Positions 56,471 to 64,000 of a DNA stretch of 64,000 nt are shown piece after piece; positions within the stretch are counted from its first letter, which is position 1; each line of letters begins with the position of its first letter. A program made the translations under genes and the position numbers. Source of the DNA: Leekyejoonella antrihumi (GTDB lineage Bacteria > Actinomycetota > Actinomycetes > Actinomycetales > Dermatophilaceae); assembly GCF_007845645.1 (NCBI RefSeq), contig NZ_VCQV01000008.1:1-64000 (forward strand), written 5' to 3'. Under the pieces are notes generated by a model. It had not been told where the DNA came from. It saw only the letters and a program-made list of their open reading frames with translations, and made no database searches.

Positions 56471-56621
56471 GAAGGAAGCTCCTTGGATCAATGTGCGCTG
56501 ACCGAAGGATAACCGCCGGCACCGACTACACCGCGAAGGCACGACCGAGGAGCGCCATCGGCAGGAACCTGTGAGGTGAGCCACACCGTGAGAATGTCCG
56601 ACACGGGAATCGCCCGTCGTG

Positions 56622-56644
56622 CTTCACTGTTGTTATCAGTGAAG
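56622..56644. other. Small perfect hairpin between parE and the DUF7455 gene
   Basis: CTTCACTG and CAGTGAAG form an 8-bp stem with a 7-nt loop. It lies in the 314-bp divergent region that must hold both promoters. It could be an operator or a structured leader element; no T-run follows. The remaining sequence (56471-56784) shows no gene, apart from a possible 22-codon leader ORF ending 2 nt before the DUF7455 start. Confidence 0.3.
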
Positions 56645-56784
56645 GATCGCGAAGGATCCAGCGCCAAGCCCATCCCACGGGTGCAACGAATAACCTTCAA
56701 GAAGCGTCCTAAGATGGAACCCCCGAGCAAAGGGGCCCCGCCGATGGCACCCACCAGGGTGTCCCGACGAAAGGTTGGCTGACC

Positions 56785-56991
56785 ATGACTACTGCACTTG
56801 CCCCTACTTTGACCACAGCCGACCGCTGTGACCGCTGCGGCGCCCAGGCCTTTATCCGGGCCCGCCTGACAGGCGGCCAAGATCTGCTCTTCTGCGCGCA
56901 CCACGGACGCGAGCACCTGGACAAGCTCCGCACCATTGCAGAAGAAGTGATTGACGAGACAGACCGGCTTGACGTGCCGACCGAAGGCTGA
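56785..56991 (+). CDS. DUF7455 domain protein
   Basis: A 68-residue protein. It carries a zinc-ribbon-like N-terminal half (TADRCDRCGAQAFIRARL; LLFCAHHGREH: Cys-X2-Cys with Cys-X2-His) and a C-terminal helix (LDKLRTIAEEVIDETDRL). The family is widespread in actinobacteria, commonly next to parE/gyrB-like genes and sigma factor genes; function unknown. AAAGG lies ~10 nt upstream. A strong bidirectional hairpin terminator follows. Confidence 0.88.
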   Translation: MTTALAPTLTTADRCDRCGAQAFIRARLTGGQDLLFCAHHGREHLDKLRTIAEEVIDETDRLDVPTEG

Positions 56992-57004
56992 CAGCCAGCA
57001 ACTC

Positions 57005-57053
57005 ATAGAAGGGTGCCCGCGCTACCGGACCGGTGGCACGGGCACCCTTCTAT
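57005..57053. terminator. Bidirectional hairpin terminator
   Basis: Perfect 15-bp arms (57005-57019 and 57039-57053), followed inward by one mismatch and seven further pairs (one of them G-T), with a GAC loop (57028-57030). The arms begin and end in ATAGAAGGG/CCCTTCTAT, so each strand has a short U-rich end. It lies between the convergent DUF7455 and DUF3040 genes. Confidence 0.85.
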
Positions 57054-57080
57054 GACCTGTCGGCAGGTGCTGCGACTCGA

Positions 57081-57500
57081 TCAGCCGCCATGTCGACGGC
57101 GGTCCCAGCGCTCCTCGAGTCGCTCCATGAAACCGCCACTGGACCGCGACCGCGACGGGCCGCCCCCGTGATGAGGTCGTTGCGTGGGGGTCCGGGCGGG
57201 ACGAACGCTGCCGTCGTCCTCGACGGTGCCGAGATGGTGCCGCGCCGGCATGAGTGCGTAGGCACAGCCGGAGACCATGGCGACAAAGCCGACGACTGCC
57301 AGCCAGACCTGCTGGCTCATCGCGCCGACCAGCACCAGACCCAACCCGACGACGACACCGAGGGCACCGACGACAATTCGACGCCGCGCGCGCGATCGCG
57401 CGGGGTCGGCAACCATATGGGAGGCAAACTTCGGGTCCTCGGCATACAGAGCCTGCTCCATCTGTTCGAGCAGGCGTTGCTCGTGTTCGGAGAGCGGCAC
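57081..57500 (-). CDS. DUF3040 membrane protein
   Basis: A 139-residue protein with the family start PLSEHEQRLLEQMEQALYAE (DUF3040), two hydrophobic helices (~45-85: RIVVGALGVVVGLGLVLVGA; VWLAVVGFVAMVSGCAYAL) and a basic, Gly/Arg-rich C-terminal tail. The family is usually found near division and cell-wall genes in actinobacteria; function unknown. GTG at 57500 has GGGAGG 5 nt upstream. Confidence 0.9.
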   Translation of the reverse strand: MPLSEHEQRLLEQMEQALYAEDPKFASHMVADPARSRARRRIVVGALGVVVGLGLVLVGAMSQQVWLAVVGFVAMVSGCAYALMPARHHLGTVEDDGSVRPARTPTQRPHHGGGPSRSRSSGGFMERLEERWDRRRHGG

Positions 57501-57741
57501 TTCAACCTCCCACTACTACTCGCGTGTCCTCGGCGCGGTGACGTGAGGTTACAGCACCACTGGTGCCACCGCGACCTTCTGCTACTTCGAGGATAGATCC
57601 CATGAGTACGCAGCGGTAGTTATCCCGTGGACATCTCCGCACAATGCCGAACATCCGGACTCCCTATGGTGATCTACTCCAGGCAACCCTTACCTATGCA
57701 ACGCTGCACACACCAACTTTGTGCCCGCACTGTACCCGTGC

Positions 57742-58218
57742 TCAGATCACCGGGCGCGTGGACCTGGTCGGTATGACACAGGTGGCAACGGGGGCCCGCA
57801 TGGGCAGGCCGAGCGCGGCCAGGACCAGCTCAAGAAACGTCTCGCACTGTCGCACCAGGTCGTCGGCCTCCCGGGTGGACACCGTCGCTGAGCCCCGCTC
57901 GACCGCCTGCCGTCGCCGACTCGTCTCGGCGAAGAACTCGGCCCACTCGGCCAGCTCCGGCGCCACCACCGGCACCGCGGCCCACACGTTTCGCGGCCCG
58001 GACCGCGAAACGTCGGCCCCCTCGCGCCCGGCCAGGAGCGCGGCCGCGGCCCGCAACGCCGCAAGGTGGGCGAGCTCATAGCGCTCCGCGGCGGCGGCCA
58101 CGTGGCAGGCCTGCAGCAGCCCATCGCGCGCGCGGTCCACCAGGCCCAGCACGGTTGCTGCGACCGCGGGTGGGGTCTGTCGCGCCGCGCGTCGCCGTGT
58201 CGTTGCCGTCATGGTCAT
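57742..58218 (-). CDS. SAV_6107 family HEPN domain protein
   Basis: A 158-residue helical protein. The core reads LVDRARDGLLQACHVAAAAE, RYELAHLAALRAAAALLAGR and AEWAEFFAETSRRRQAVERG, which is the pattern of the SAV_6107 HEPN family. The catalytic R-X4-6-H of HEPN RNases is not evident, so it may bind rather than cut RNA. No toxin-antitoxin partner is adjacent. ATG at 58218 is used. Confidence 0.8.
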   Translation of the reverse strand: MTMTATTRRRAARQTPPAVAATVLGLVDRARDGLLQACHVAAAAERYELAHLAALRAAAALLAGREGADVSRSGPRNVWAAVPVVAPELAEWAEFFAETSRRRQAVERGSATVSTREADDLVRQCETFLELVLAALGLPMRAPVATCVIPTRSTRPVI

Positions 58219-58317
58219 CTCACCGTCTCCTCATCCGTCCTCATCGAACTTTTGTTCGATGAGGAAAGGCTAGTTGCGCCCACCGACACGGACGACCGCA
58301 GCACGCGGGGTGGCCGA

Positions 58318-59238
58318 TCAGTGCCTGGTGGAGACGGCGCGCAGGTTGTCGAACACCTCCTGGCTGGCGGTGGATCGATTCATCGTGATGAAGTGCAGCC
58401 CCGGCGCACCCTCCTGGAGCAGCCGTGTCGCATGCTCGGTGCAGATCTGCACGCCGGTCTCGCGGACTGCATCGGGGTCGTCCTTGACCGCGCCGATCCG
58501 GTCCAGCACATCCGTCGCCAGCGGCTGTCCGTTCAGCTTGGTCATCCGCTCCAACTGCCCGTAGGCCGTCACGGGCATCAGGCCCGGGATGATCGGAATG
58601 GACCGGCCACGGCCCGCGACGAGGTCCCGCAGCCGCAGGTACGCATCGACGTCGGTCACCATCTGCGTGATCGCGAACTGCGCACCGGCATCGGCCTTGC
58701 GCACAATCGCGTCCGCGTCCTCTGCCAGGTCGGCCGACTCCGGGTGAGTGTCGGGGAACGCGGCCACCCCGACCGTGAAGCTGCCGAGGGATCGCACCAT
58801 GGACACCAGTTGGTCGGCGTGGTCCAGGCCGTCCCGATGTGGCGTCCACGGCGCCCCCAGTCCACCCGCCGGGTCGCCCCGCAGCGCCAGCACGTTGCGG
58901 ATGCCCGCGTCGGCATACGCCCCCACCACCTGCCGCAGCTCGCTCACCGACGAGCCGACGCAGGTGAGGTGAGCCATCGTCGTCAGCGTGGTCTCTCGTT
59001 CGATCCGACCGGTGATCCGCACCGTGCGGTCCCGAGTCGACCCACCGGCCCCATACGTCACCGACACGAAGGTCGGGCGCAGCTGCTCGACCCGGCGGAT
59101 CGACTCCCAGAGCAGCGCTTCGGCGCGATCGCTCTTCGGCGGAAAGAACTCGAAGCTGAACGATGGCCCGTCCTCCTCGAGCATCTGCGGAATGCTTCGT
59201 CCGCGTGGTCCGATGGCTTGGGGCCGGGGCACAGTCAT
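58318..59238 (-). CDS. metF: 5,10-methylenetetrahydrofolate reductase
   Basis: Reduces 5,10-methylene-THF to 5-methyl-THF with FAD, providing the methyl group for methionine. The 306-residue TIM barrel shows the N-terminal FSFEFFPPKSDRAEALLWES, the folate-site region FVSVTYGAGGSTRDRT, the FAD motif NVLALRGDPAG, the substrate-site Gln in FAITQMVTDVDAY and PGLMPVTAYGQLERM. ATG at 59238 is chosen by family length; ribosome-binding site weak (AGG). It is divergent from the GGPP synthase with only 67 bp between starts, so promoters overlap. Confidence 0.95.
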   Translation of the reverse strand: MTVPRPQAIGPRGRSIPQMLEEDGPSFSFEFFPPKSDRAEALLWESIRRVEQLRPTFVSVTYGAGGSTRDRTVRITGRIERETTLTTMAHLTCVGSSVSELRQVVGAYADAGIRNVLALRGDPAGGLGAPWTPHRDGLDHADQLVSMVRSLGSFTVGVAAFPDTHPESADLAEDADAIVRKADAGAQFAITQMVTDVDAYLRLRDLVAGRGRSIPIIPGLMPVTAYGQLERMTKLNGQPLATDVLDRIGAVKDDPDAVRETGVQICTEHATRLLQEGAPGLHFITMNRSTASQEVFDNLRAVSTRH

Positions 59239-59305
59239 ACCGCTGATCCTAGGGGCGCGTGCGGCAATTAGGCTGGAGCCAACCACGTTCTGGAAGGATG
59301 CCTCG

Positions 59306-60388
59306 GTGCCTGAGCCCCTCGATGTCGAAGAGCTGCGCGCCCGCGTGCAGCGCACGCTCGACCTGGAGCGTGACACCCAGCAGGCGGTGCTCGCCCCTCT
59401 CGGCACTGACATGGACCACCTGGTCTCCAGCGTGTTCGACCTGCTGCGCGGCGGCAAACGGCTGCGCGCCGCCTTTTTCTACTGGGGTTACCGGGCTGCC
59501 GGAGGCGAGGACAGCGACGCTCTGGTGAGAGCGGCCAGCTCGATGGAGGTCTTCCAGGCCGCCGCCCTGCTGCACGACGACGTGATGGATCGCAGTGAGA
59601 CCCGCCGGGGCATGCCGACCGCGCACCGCCGGCTGGCGCAGTTGCACGGGGAGCGTGACTGGGCGGGCGACGGAGACCGTTTCGGTGACGCCGGCGCGAT
59701 CCTGGCGGGCGATCTCTGCCTGAACTGGACCGACGAGATCTACAGCACGAGCGGCCTGCCCGAGGAGGAGCTGCGCCGTGGCCGGCGGATCTTCGACACC
59801 ATGCGGACCCAGCTCATGGGTGGCCAGTTCCTCGACGTGCTGGAGGCGGCCGGCAGCTGGGCCGGGGTGCCGACCTGCGAGCGGGTCGAGCGCGCCCTGC
59901 GGGTGATCGCGTTCAAGAGCGCGAAGTACACCGTCGAGCACCCCCTGCTGATCGGCGCCACCTGCGCCGGCGCGGACGAGTCCGCCCTGCGACACCTGTC
60001 CGACTACGGCCTCGCGCTCGGTGAGGCCTTCCAGTTGCGCGACGACCTGCTCGGCGTCTTCGGGGACCCGGCGCGGACCGGCAAACCCGCCGGAGACGAC
60101 CTGCGCGAGGGCAAGCGCACAGTCCTCATCGCCTACGCACTCGATCGCGCGACACCGGCCGAGCTGGAGCACTTCCGGCGCACCTTCGGCCGTCCCGACC
60201 TCGATGAGGGTCAGGTCGAGGTCCTGCGCGAGATTTGCGAACGCACGGGCGCCGTGGATCGCACCGAGGACCTCATCGACGCCCGGGTCCGGGCGGCCGG
60301 CCGGCATCTGGCGGATGCGGACCTGTCCGATCTCGGACGGACCATGCTGAGCGATCTCGCCCGGATCTCCACCGCGCGCACGTCGTGA
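59306..60388 (+). CDS. Polyprenyl (geranylgeranyl) diphosphate synthase
   Basis: A 360-residue all-helical prenyltransferase adding IPP to allylic diphosphates. The first Asp-rich motif is ALLHDDVMDRSETRRG, the second QLRDDLLGVFGD, and the Lys/Arg of GGKRLRA bind diphosphate. As first gene of the carotenoid operon it most likely makes GGPP (crtE/idsA type); chain length is not proven. GTG has GGAAGGA 7 nt upstream. The stop overlaps the phytoene desaturase start (GTGA). Confidence 0.92.
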   Translation: MPEPLDVEELRARVQRTLDLERDTQQAVLAPLGTDMDHLVSSVFDLLRGGKRLRAAFFYWGYRAAGGEDSDALVRAASSMEVFQAAALLHDDVMDRSETRRGMPTAHRRLAQLHGERDWAGDGDRFGDAGAILAGDLCLNWTDEIYSTSGLPEEELRRGRRIFDTMRTQLMGGQFLDVLEAAGSWAGVPTCERVERALRVIAFKSAKYTVEHPLLIGATCAGADESALRHLSDYGLALGEAFQLRDDLLGVFGDPARTGKPAGDDLREGKRTVLIAYALDRATPAELEHFRRTFGRPDLDEGQVEVLREICERTGAVDRTEDLIDARVRAAGRHLADADLSDLGRTMLSDLARISTARTS

Positions 60389-61866
60389 ACCGCGGGAGTG
60401 CTGCCACTCCAGACCATGTCGTCATCGTGGGGGCCGGCCTCGCCGGGCTGTCCGCAGCACTCCACCTCGCCGGCGCCGGCGTGCAGGTGAGCGTGGTCGA
60501 GCAGGCACCCTGGGTGGGCGGCCGGGCTCCCCTGACGGAGCGCACCGGCCGGTCTGGTGCCTACCGGCTCGACACCGGCCCCACGGTGCTGACCGAGATC
60601 CCCCTGCTGGCCGGCTGTTTCGCCGCCGTCGGCGAGCGCCTGGAGGACTGGGTCGAGCTGCACCGTCTGGACCCGGCATACCAGGCGAGGTTCGCGGATG
60701 GCTCCGCGCTGGACCTGGTCACCGACCGGGCGCGGATGCGATCCGCCGTGGAGACCTTCGCCGGACCGGCCGAGGCCGCCGGCTATGACCGGTTCGCCGG
60801 TCACGTGGAACGCCTCTACGAGGTGGTCATGCCCCATTTCATCGACCACAACATCGATGGGCTCGTGTCTCTCCTGCAACCAGATCTGGCACGAGTGGCC
60901 CGGCTCGGCGGGTTCGGGCGGCTCGGCCCGCTGGTCGCGTCTTTCTTCCAGGACGAGCGTCTGCGGCGAGCGTTCAGTTTCCAGGCGTTGTATGCAGGGG
61001 TGTCCCCCGCCCGTGCACTCGGCCTCTTCGCCGTCATCACCGCCATGGACCTCGGGCACGGGGTCTCCTACCCGGCCGGTGGGATGCACGCGGTGCCGGC
61101 AGCGATGACCGCAGCCGCGCGCGCTCACGGCGTCTCGATCAGCCTCGGCGAGCGAGTCGAGCGGGTCGCCCCACGGCACGGTGGCGGCCACCGGGTCCAC
61201 ACCGATGCTCGCGCGCTCACCGCCGATGCGGTGGTCCTGACCGCCGAGCCCGAGTGCTCGCTCGCGCTGCTCGGACGAACCCCCCGCAAGCGCGTCGTGC
61301 GCTCCCCCAGCTGCGTGCTCCTGGCCGCGGGGGTGCGCGGGCGGGTGCCCGGCGCTGCGCACCACCGCATCCACTTCGGACACGCCTGGGACGAGGTCTT
61401 CGACGACCTCGCGGACGGCCGACTCATGCGCGATCCGTCGTTCCTCGTGTCGGTGCCCACGCGGACCGACCCGAGCCTGGCGCCGGCCGGGTGCGACGTC
61501 CTCTACGCGCTGTTTCCGGCGCCGTCTTTGGACTCCGGACGCTCACCCGTCGATTGGGATCGGATCCGCCCCCTGTACCGCGACCAGCTGCTGCGCCATC
61601 TCGCGACGGCGGGTTATGGCGACCTGGACATCGAGGTCGAGGAGCTCATCACGCCCCATGACTGGAAGCGGCGCGGACTGCCTGCGGGCACGCCATTTTC
61701 CGCGGCTCACACCTTTACCCAGTCCGGACCGTTCCGTCAGCCGAGCGTGGTTGCTCCCGGAGTCGTGCTTGCCGGTTCCGGCACGACACCCGGCGTCGGC
61801 GTGCCGATGGTGCTGATCAGCGGGCGGCTCGCCGCCGAACGGCTGGTAGGCGCGTCGCCCTCATGA
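60385..61866 (+). CDS. crtI: Phytoene desaturase
   Basis: FAD enzyme introducing double bonds into phytoene to form lycopene. The 493-residue protein has the N-terminal dinucleotide motif VVIVGAGLAGLSAALHLAG, GGRAPLTERTG, the membrane-association/substrate region, and the C-terminal FAD motif GSGTTPGVGVPMVLISGRLA. GTG is fixed by the 4-bp overlap with the synthase gene. It overlaps crtB by 4 bp (ATGA). The number of desaturation steps is not readable here. Confidence 0.95.
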   Translation: MNRGSAATPDHVVIVGAGLAGLSAALHLAGAGVQVSVVEQAPWVGGRAPLTERTGRSGAYRLDTGPTVLTEIPLLAGCFAAVGERLEDWVELHRLDPAYQARFADGSALDLVTDRARMRSAVETFAGPAEAAGYDRFAGHVERLYEVVMPHFIDHNIDGLVSLLQPDLARVARLGGFGRLGPLVASFFQDERLRRAFSFQALYAGVSPARALGLFAVITAMDLGHGVSYPAGGMHAVPAAMTAAARAHGVSISLGERVERVAPRHGGGHRVHTDARALTADAVVLTAEPECSLALLGRTPRKRVVRSPSCVLLAAGVRGRVPGAAHHRIHFGHAWDEVFDDLADGRLMRDPSFLVSVPTRTDPSLAPAGCDVLYALFPAPSLDSGRSPVDWDRIRPLYRDQLLRHLATAGYGDLDIEVEELITPHDWKRRGLPAGTPFSAAHTFTQSGPFRQPSVVAPGVVLAGSGTTPGVGVPMVLISGRLAAERLVGASPS

Positions 61867-62774
61867 GCGGACCCGATCCGGCCCTGGCCGGTGCCTACGA
61901 GCAGTGCCGACGCATCCAGGCCGAGCACGGCAGGTCGTTCTACCGCGCAACCTGTCTGCTACCCCGAGCGCGTCGCCGTCACGTCTGGGCGCTCTACGCG
62001 CTCGCCCGTGTGACGGACAACATCGTCGACACGGTGCCTGTCGGCGAGGACACCAGAGGGCAGGACCTGATCACCTGGCGGGAGCACGCCTGCGCCACGC
62101 TCGGCGCGGCCGCCCCACCGTGTCCACTCACGGACCCGGTGCTCACCGCCACCTGGCACACCCTCGCCGAGCTGAACCTGTCGACCCGGCTGCTCGAGGA
62201 GTTCTTCGACTCGATGGCACTGGACCTGCACGTCACCCGATACCAGACCTGGGGCGACCTCCGGCGCTACATGCGTGGCAGCGCCGCCGTCATCGGCGAG
62301 CTGATGGCGCCGGTGCTGTCCGCCCCGTCCTACGCGACGCCGTATGCCGCCCTGCTCGGCGAGGCCTTTCAGCTGACCAACTTCGTCCGCGACGTTGCCG
62401 AGGACCTGCGGCTCGGGCGCATCTACCTGCCGATCGAGGATCTCACAGCGTGTGACGTGACGCCCGCCGACCTTCAGGTGTGCGTCGCCGACGGCGTGCC
62501 GACCCCCGCGGTGCGCCGGCTGCTCGCCTTCGAGATCGACCGGGCCCGCGGACTGTATGCCGCGGCCGCGCCCGGGGTGCCGATGCTCCCGGGACTGGTC
62601 CGACCCTGCATCCGGTCGGCGATCGCGCTCTACTCCGGCATCCTCACCGAGATCGAGCGGACCGACTACAACGTATTCGCCGGACGGGTCGTCGTGCCGG
62701 CAGCACGCCGAACGACCGGTGTGCTGCGCGCGCTCAGCGGCGTTCCCGACCACCCACTCGGCTCCACACGATGA
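61863..62774 (+). CDS. crtB: Phytoene synthase
   Basis: Joins two GGPP to phytoene. The 303-residue squalene/phytoene synthase has the two Asp-rich motifs, ARVTDNIVDTV and FVRDVAEDLRLGRIYLP, plus the family segment GEAFQLTNFVRD and the C-terminal SAIALYSGILTEIERTDYNV. It is coupled to crtI by an ATGA overlap. Its 3' end overlaps the converging cyclase-subunit gene by 41 bp. Confidence 0.95.
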   Translation: MSGPDPALAGAYEQCRRIQAEHGRSFYRATCLLPRARRRHVWALYALARVTDNIVDTVPVGEDTRGQDLITWREHACATLGAAAPPCPLTDPVLTATWHTLAELNLSTRLLEEFFDSMALDLHVTRYQTWGDLRRYMRGSAAVIGELMAPVLSAPSYATPYAALLGEAFQLTNFVRDVAEDLRLGRIYLPIEDLTACDVTPADLQVCVADGVPTPAVRRLLAFEIDRARGLYAAAAPGVPMLPGLVRPCIRSAIALYSGILTEIERTDYNVFAGRVVVPAARRTTGVLRALSGVPDHPLGSTR

Positions 62775-63060
62775 GCGTGAGAAGGACCAGCGCAAACCCG
62801 AACCCGAGATCCTCCACCGGTGCGTAGGCCAGTCGCCAGTCACCGATGAACCGCACGGCGCCGCCGCCGAGAATCGCGTCCGGTCGATAGGTGACGATGC
62901 TGCGTCCGGTGAGCCATCCGTTGGTGAGCAGCTGAAACGCCGCGATGATTGCGTAGGACAGCCACCACCGCAGGGTGCAGACCAGACGGGTCCGCGTGAC
63001 GAACAGGTCGATGACCAGCACCGCCAGGACGGCGACCGCCGCGGCGACGGTGTAGCTCAT
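62734..63060 (-). CDS. Carotenoid (lycopene) cyclase subunit, CrtYd/CrtYf type
   Basis: A 108-residue membrane protein with three helices. The conserved motif PVEDLGFGFALVLLTL has the acidic residues of the heterodimeric cyclase family. Together with the upstream subunit it closes the rings of lycopene or of C50 intermediates; which ring type (beta, epsilon, C50) cannot be told without its elongase, which is not in this window. The start overlaps the partner's stop by 4 bp (ATGA). Confidence 0.88.
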   Translation of the reverse strand: MSYTVAAAVAVLAVLVIDLFVTRTRLVCTLRWWLSYAIIAAFQLLTNGWLTGRSIVTYRPDAILGGGAVRFIGDWRLAYAPVEDLGFGFALVLLTLIVWSRVGGRERR

Positions 63061-63398
63061 CGCCCGCGCCCATCCGGAGGGCGCGCCCCGTTGCGACGGC
63101 GCAGCATGACCCCGACGGCCTCATACGTGGCGATCGCCGCGAACGGAATCACCAGGAAGAACGCATACTCCTCGAGGGGCAGGCCGAGGAGGCGCACCGG
63201 CAGGGTCTGCCGCGCATCGAAGGACCACTGACCCGCCCGGGCGGCGGCGATGTCCCACACCAGAAACGGCGCACCGGCGCACACTGCGGTCAGCAGGACC
63301 CGCCGGGGCCGCACCCGGCGCAAACCGAAGACCGGCACCAGCGGCACAGTCCCCACGAGGCAGAAGACCAGCATCGCGGTGTAGGCGAGATGGCTCAT
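63057..63398 (-). CDS. Carotenoid (lycopene) cyclase subunit, CrtYc/CrtYe type
   Basis: A 113-residue membrane protein with three helices. The family motif LPLEEYAFFLVIPFAAI gives the Pro-X-Glu-Glu signature. ATG at 63398 gives the usual start (MSHLAYTAML). It is translated together with the next subunit. The pair is transcribed against crtE-crtI-crtB rather than with them, which is less common than a single carotenoid operon. Confidence 0.88.
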   Translation of the reverse strand: MSHLAYTAMLVFCLVGTVPLVPVFGLRRVRPRRVLLTAVCAGAPFLVWDIAAARAGQWSFDARQTLPVRLLGLPLEEYAFFLVIPFAAIATYEAVGVMLRRRNGARPPDGRGR

Positions 63399-63405
63399 CT
63401 CGTCG

Positions 63406-63765
63406 TCAGAACGCCATCTCCTGGGCCCGCTTGCGCACTTCGGCCTTCCGACCGGCGACCAGCATGTCGATGGGCGCACCGTCGAGCGGCAGCGTGTCGT
63501 CCGGGGTGAACAGCCACTGCAGCGCCTCGTCCCGGCTCAGGTGTGCGTCCAGCAGCACGGTGACCGTGCCGGCGAGGGCAGGAAGCAGCGCCCCGTCCTT
63601 GATGAAGACGGCGGGCACGCCCACCGCCTGGTTGGCACCCACCCGCTGCGAAAGGATGTCGCCGTCCGCAATCATCTTGCGGGCCTGCCGGTGCGGGATG
63701 CCCAGGGCATCCGCAACCTCCGGCACGGAGAGCCAATGACCCACGAGAGTCTCTATGTCGTTCAC
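63406..63765 (-). CDS. Rv2175c-family DNA-binding protein
   Basis: A 119-residue protein with an N-terminal HTH (LSVPEVADALGIPHRQARKM) and a C-terminal domain typical of Rv2175c (VPAVFIKDGALLPALAGTVT; LQWLFTPDDTLPLDGAPIDM). In M. tuberculosis Rv2175c binds DNA and is a substrate of the kinase PknL, which lies next to it and divergent. GTG at 63765 is chosen by family N-terminus (NDIETLVGHWLSV). The stop is 7 bp from the start of the cyclase subunit. Confidence 0.9.
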   Translation of the reverse strand: MNDIETLVGHWLSVPEVADALGIPHRQARKMIADGDILSQRVGANQAVGVPAVFIKDGALLPALAGTVTVLLDAHLSRDEALQWLFTPDDTLPLDGAPIDMLVAGRKAEVRKRAQEMAF

Positions 63766-64000
63766 GGCCCAAGCCTGCCACGCCAGGGTCCGGCGGGTGC
63801 CCGCAGGTGCGCGACCGCACGCTCGGGTGTCGGTGAACTCCCGCGCCATTGGTCGATGACCTCTGACGTCACTGGTCGTTCGACAGGAGCGCGGTTCGCA
63901 TCTGCATGATTTTGCAGCGAGTGAGCGTCTATCCGCGCGTCGGCAGGCGGAGCCTATCCACCGGCGACGTGGGGTCATCTACGCAGGTCCTGACACGTGT
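63766..64000. other. Intergenic end of window
   Basis: The last 235 bp contain no gene I can support. By analogy with mycobacteria a divergent Ser/Thr kinase (pknL) could begin beyond the edge, but nothing here shows it. Confidence 0.4.

Noticed and set aside
56488-57006. Minus-strand frame covering the DUF7455 gene and parE upstream region
   Set aside because: Antisense to a clear small gene on the plus strand; no homology-like features.

Overview
The window is high-GC actinobacterial chromosome. The gene set fits a Micrococcales member close to the Dermatophilaceae/Dermacoccaceae/Intrasporangiaceae: SepH, DUF4193, DUF3710, DUF5998, DUF7455, DUF3040 and Rv2175c-type proteins, a separate topoisomerase IV pair (parC, parE), a coproporphyrin-type ferrochelatase with a C-terminal cysteine cluster, and a heterodimeric carotenoid cyclase. 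No rRNA, tRNA or CRISPR array was seen.

Layout. 1-13.6 kb: tail of a secreted protein, then a minus-strand series with dxs, a GntR/DUF1648 pair with a striking operator-promoter, a Tat-exported C39-type peptidase, aconitase, a zinc-ribbon/adenylate cyclase/ATPase protein and an MFS transporter carrying a cyclic-nucleotide-binding domain. 13.6-25.9 kb: an accessory, decaying island with frameshifted or truncated genes (XRE regulator, membrane proteins, ClpX-type zinc-finger protein, DUF6518, integrase, IS110, ISL3). It also holds one intact-looking IS3-family element with a 3-bp target duplication and one intact ABC transporter/two-component operon. 26-37.4 kb: a conserved actinobacterial housekeeping block: RNA methyltransferase, KimA-like potassium transporter, two TrkA proteins, OB-fold protein, DUF3710, dut, DUF4193, inositol monophosphatase, ferrochelatase, TRIC-type channel, sepH. 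37.4-38.8 kb: a small decayed toxin-antitoxin patch. 38.8-47.8 kb: a minus-strand run from an ECF sigma factor and its membrane beta-propeller partner through a GNAT/acyl-CoA synthetase fusion, DUF5998, a phosphodiesterase and thymidine kinase to an MFS protein. 47.9-59.2 kb: nitroreductase, a secreted-protein pseudogene, parC, parE and small conserved genes, metF. 59.3-63.8 kb: a carotenoid locus and an Rv2175c-like regulator.

How the genes work together. Isoprenoid supply (dxs) and use (GGPP synthase, phytoene synthase, phytoene desaturase, cyclase subunits) are both present. Potassium handling is concentrated at 27.4-30.9 kb: a KimA-type permease retaining the residues I recall as K+ ligands is divergent from two TrkA NAD-binding proteins, with no TrkH channel in view. 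Signalling is represented by a predicted active class III cyclase next to a transporter with a cyclic-nucleotide sensor, and by a sigma factor translationally coupled to a one-pass propeller protein. Most operons here use 4-bp ATGA or GTGA overlaps, which fixed several start sites.

The most notable candidates for new biology are the cyclase/transporter pair, the KimA-TrkA module and the sigma/propeller pair. All functional statements are read from sequence features and family knowledge; no search was run.
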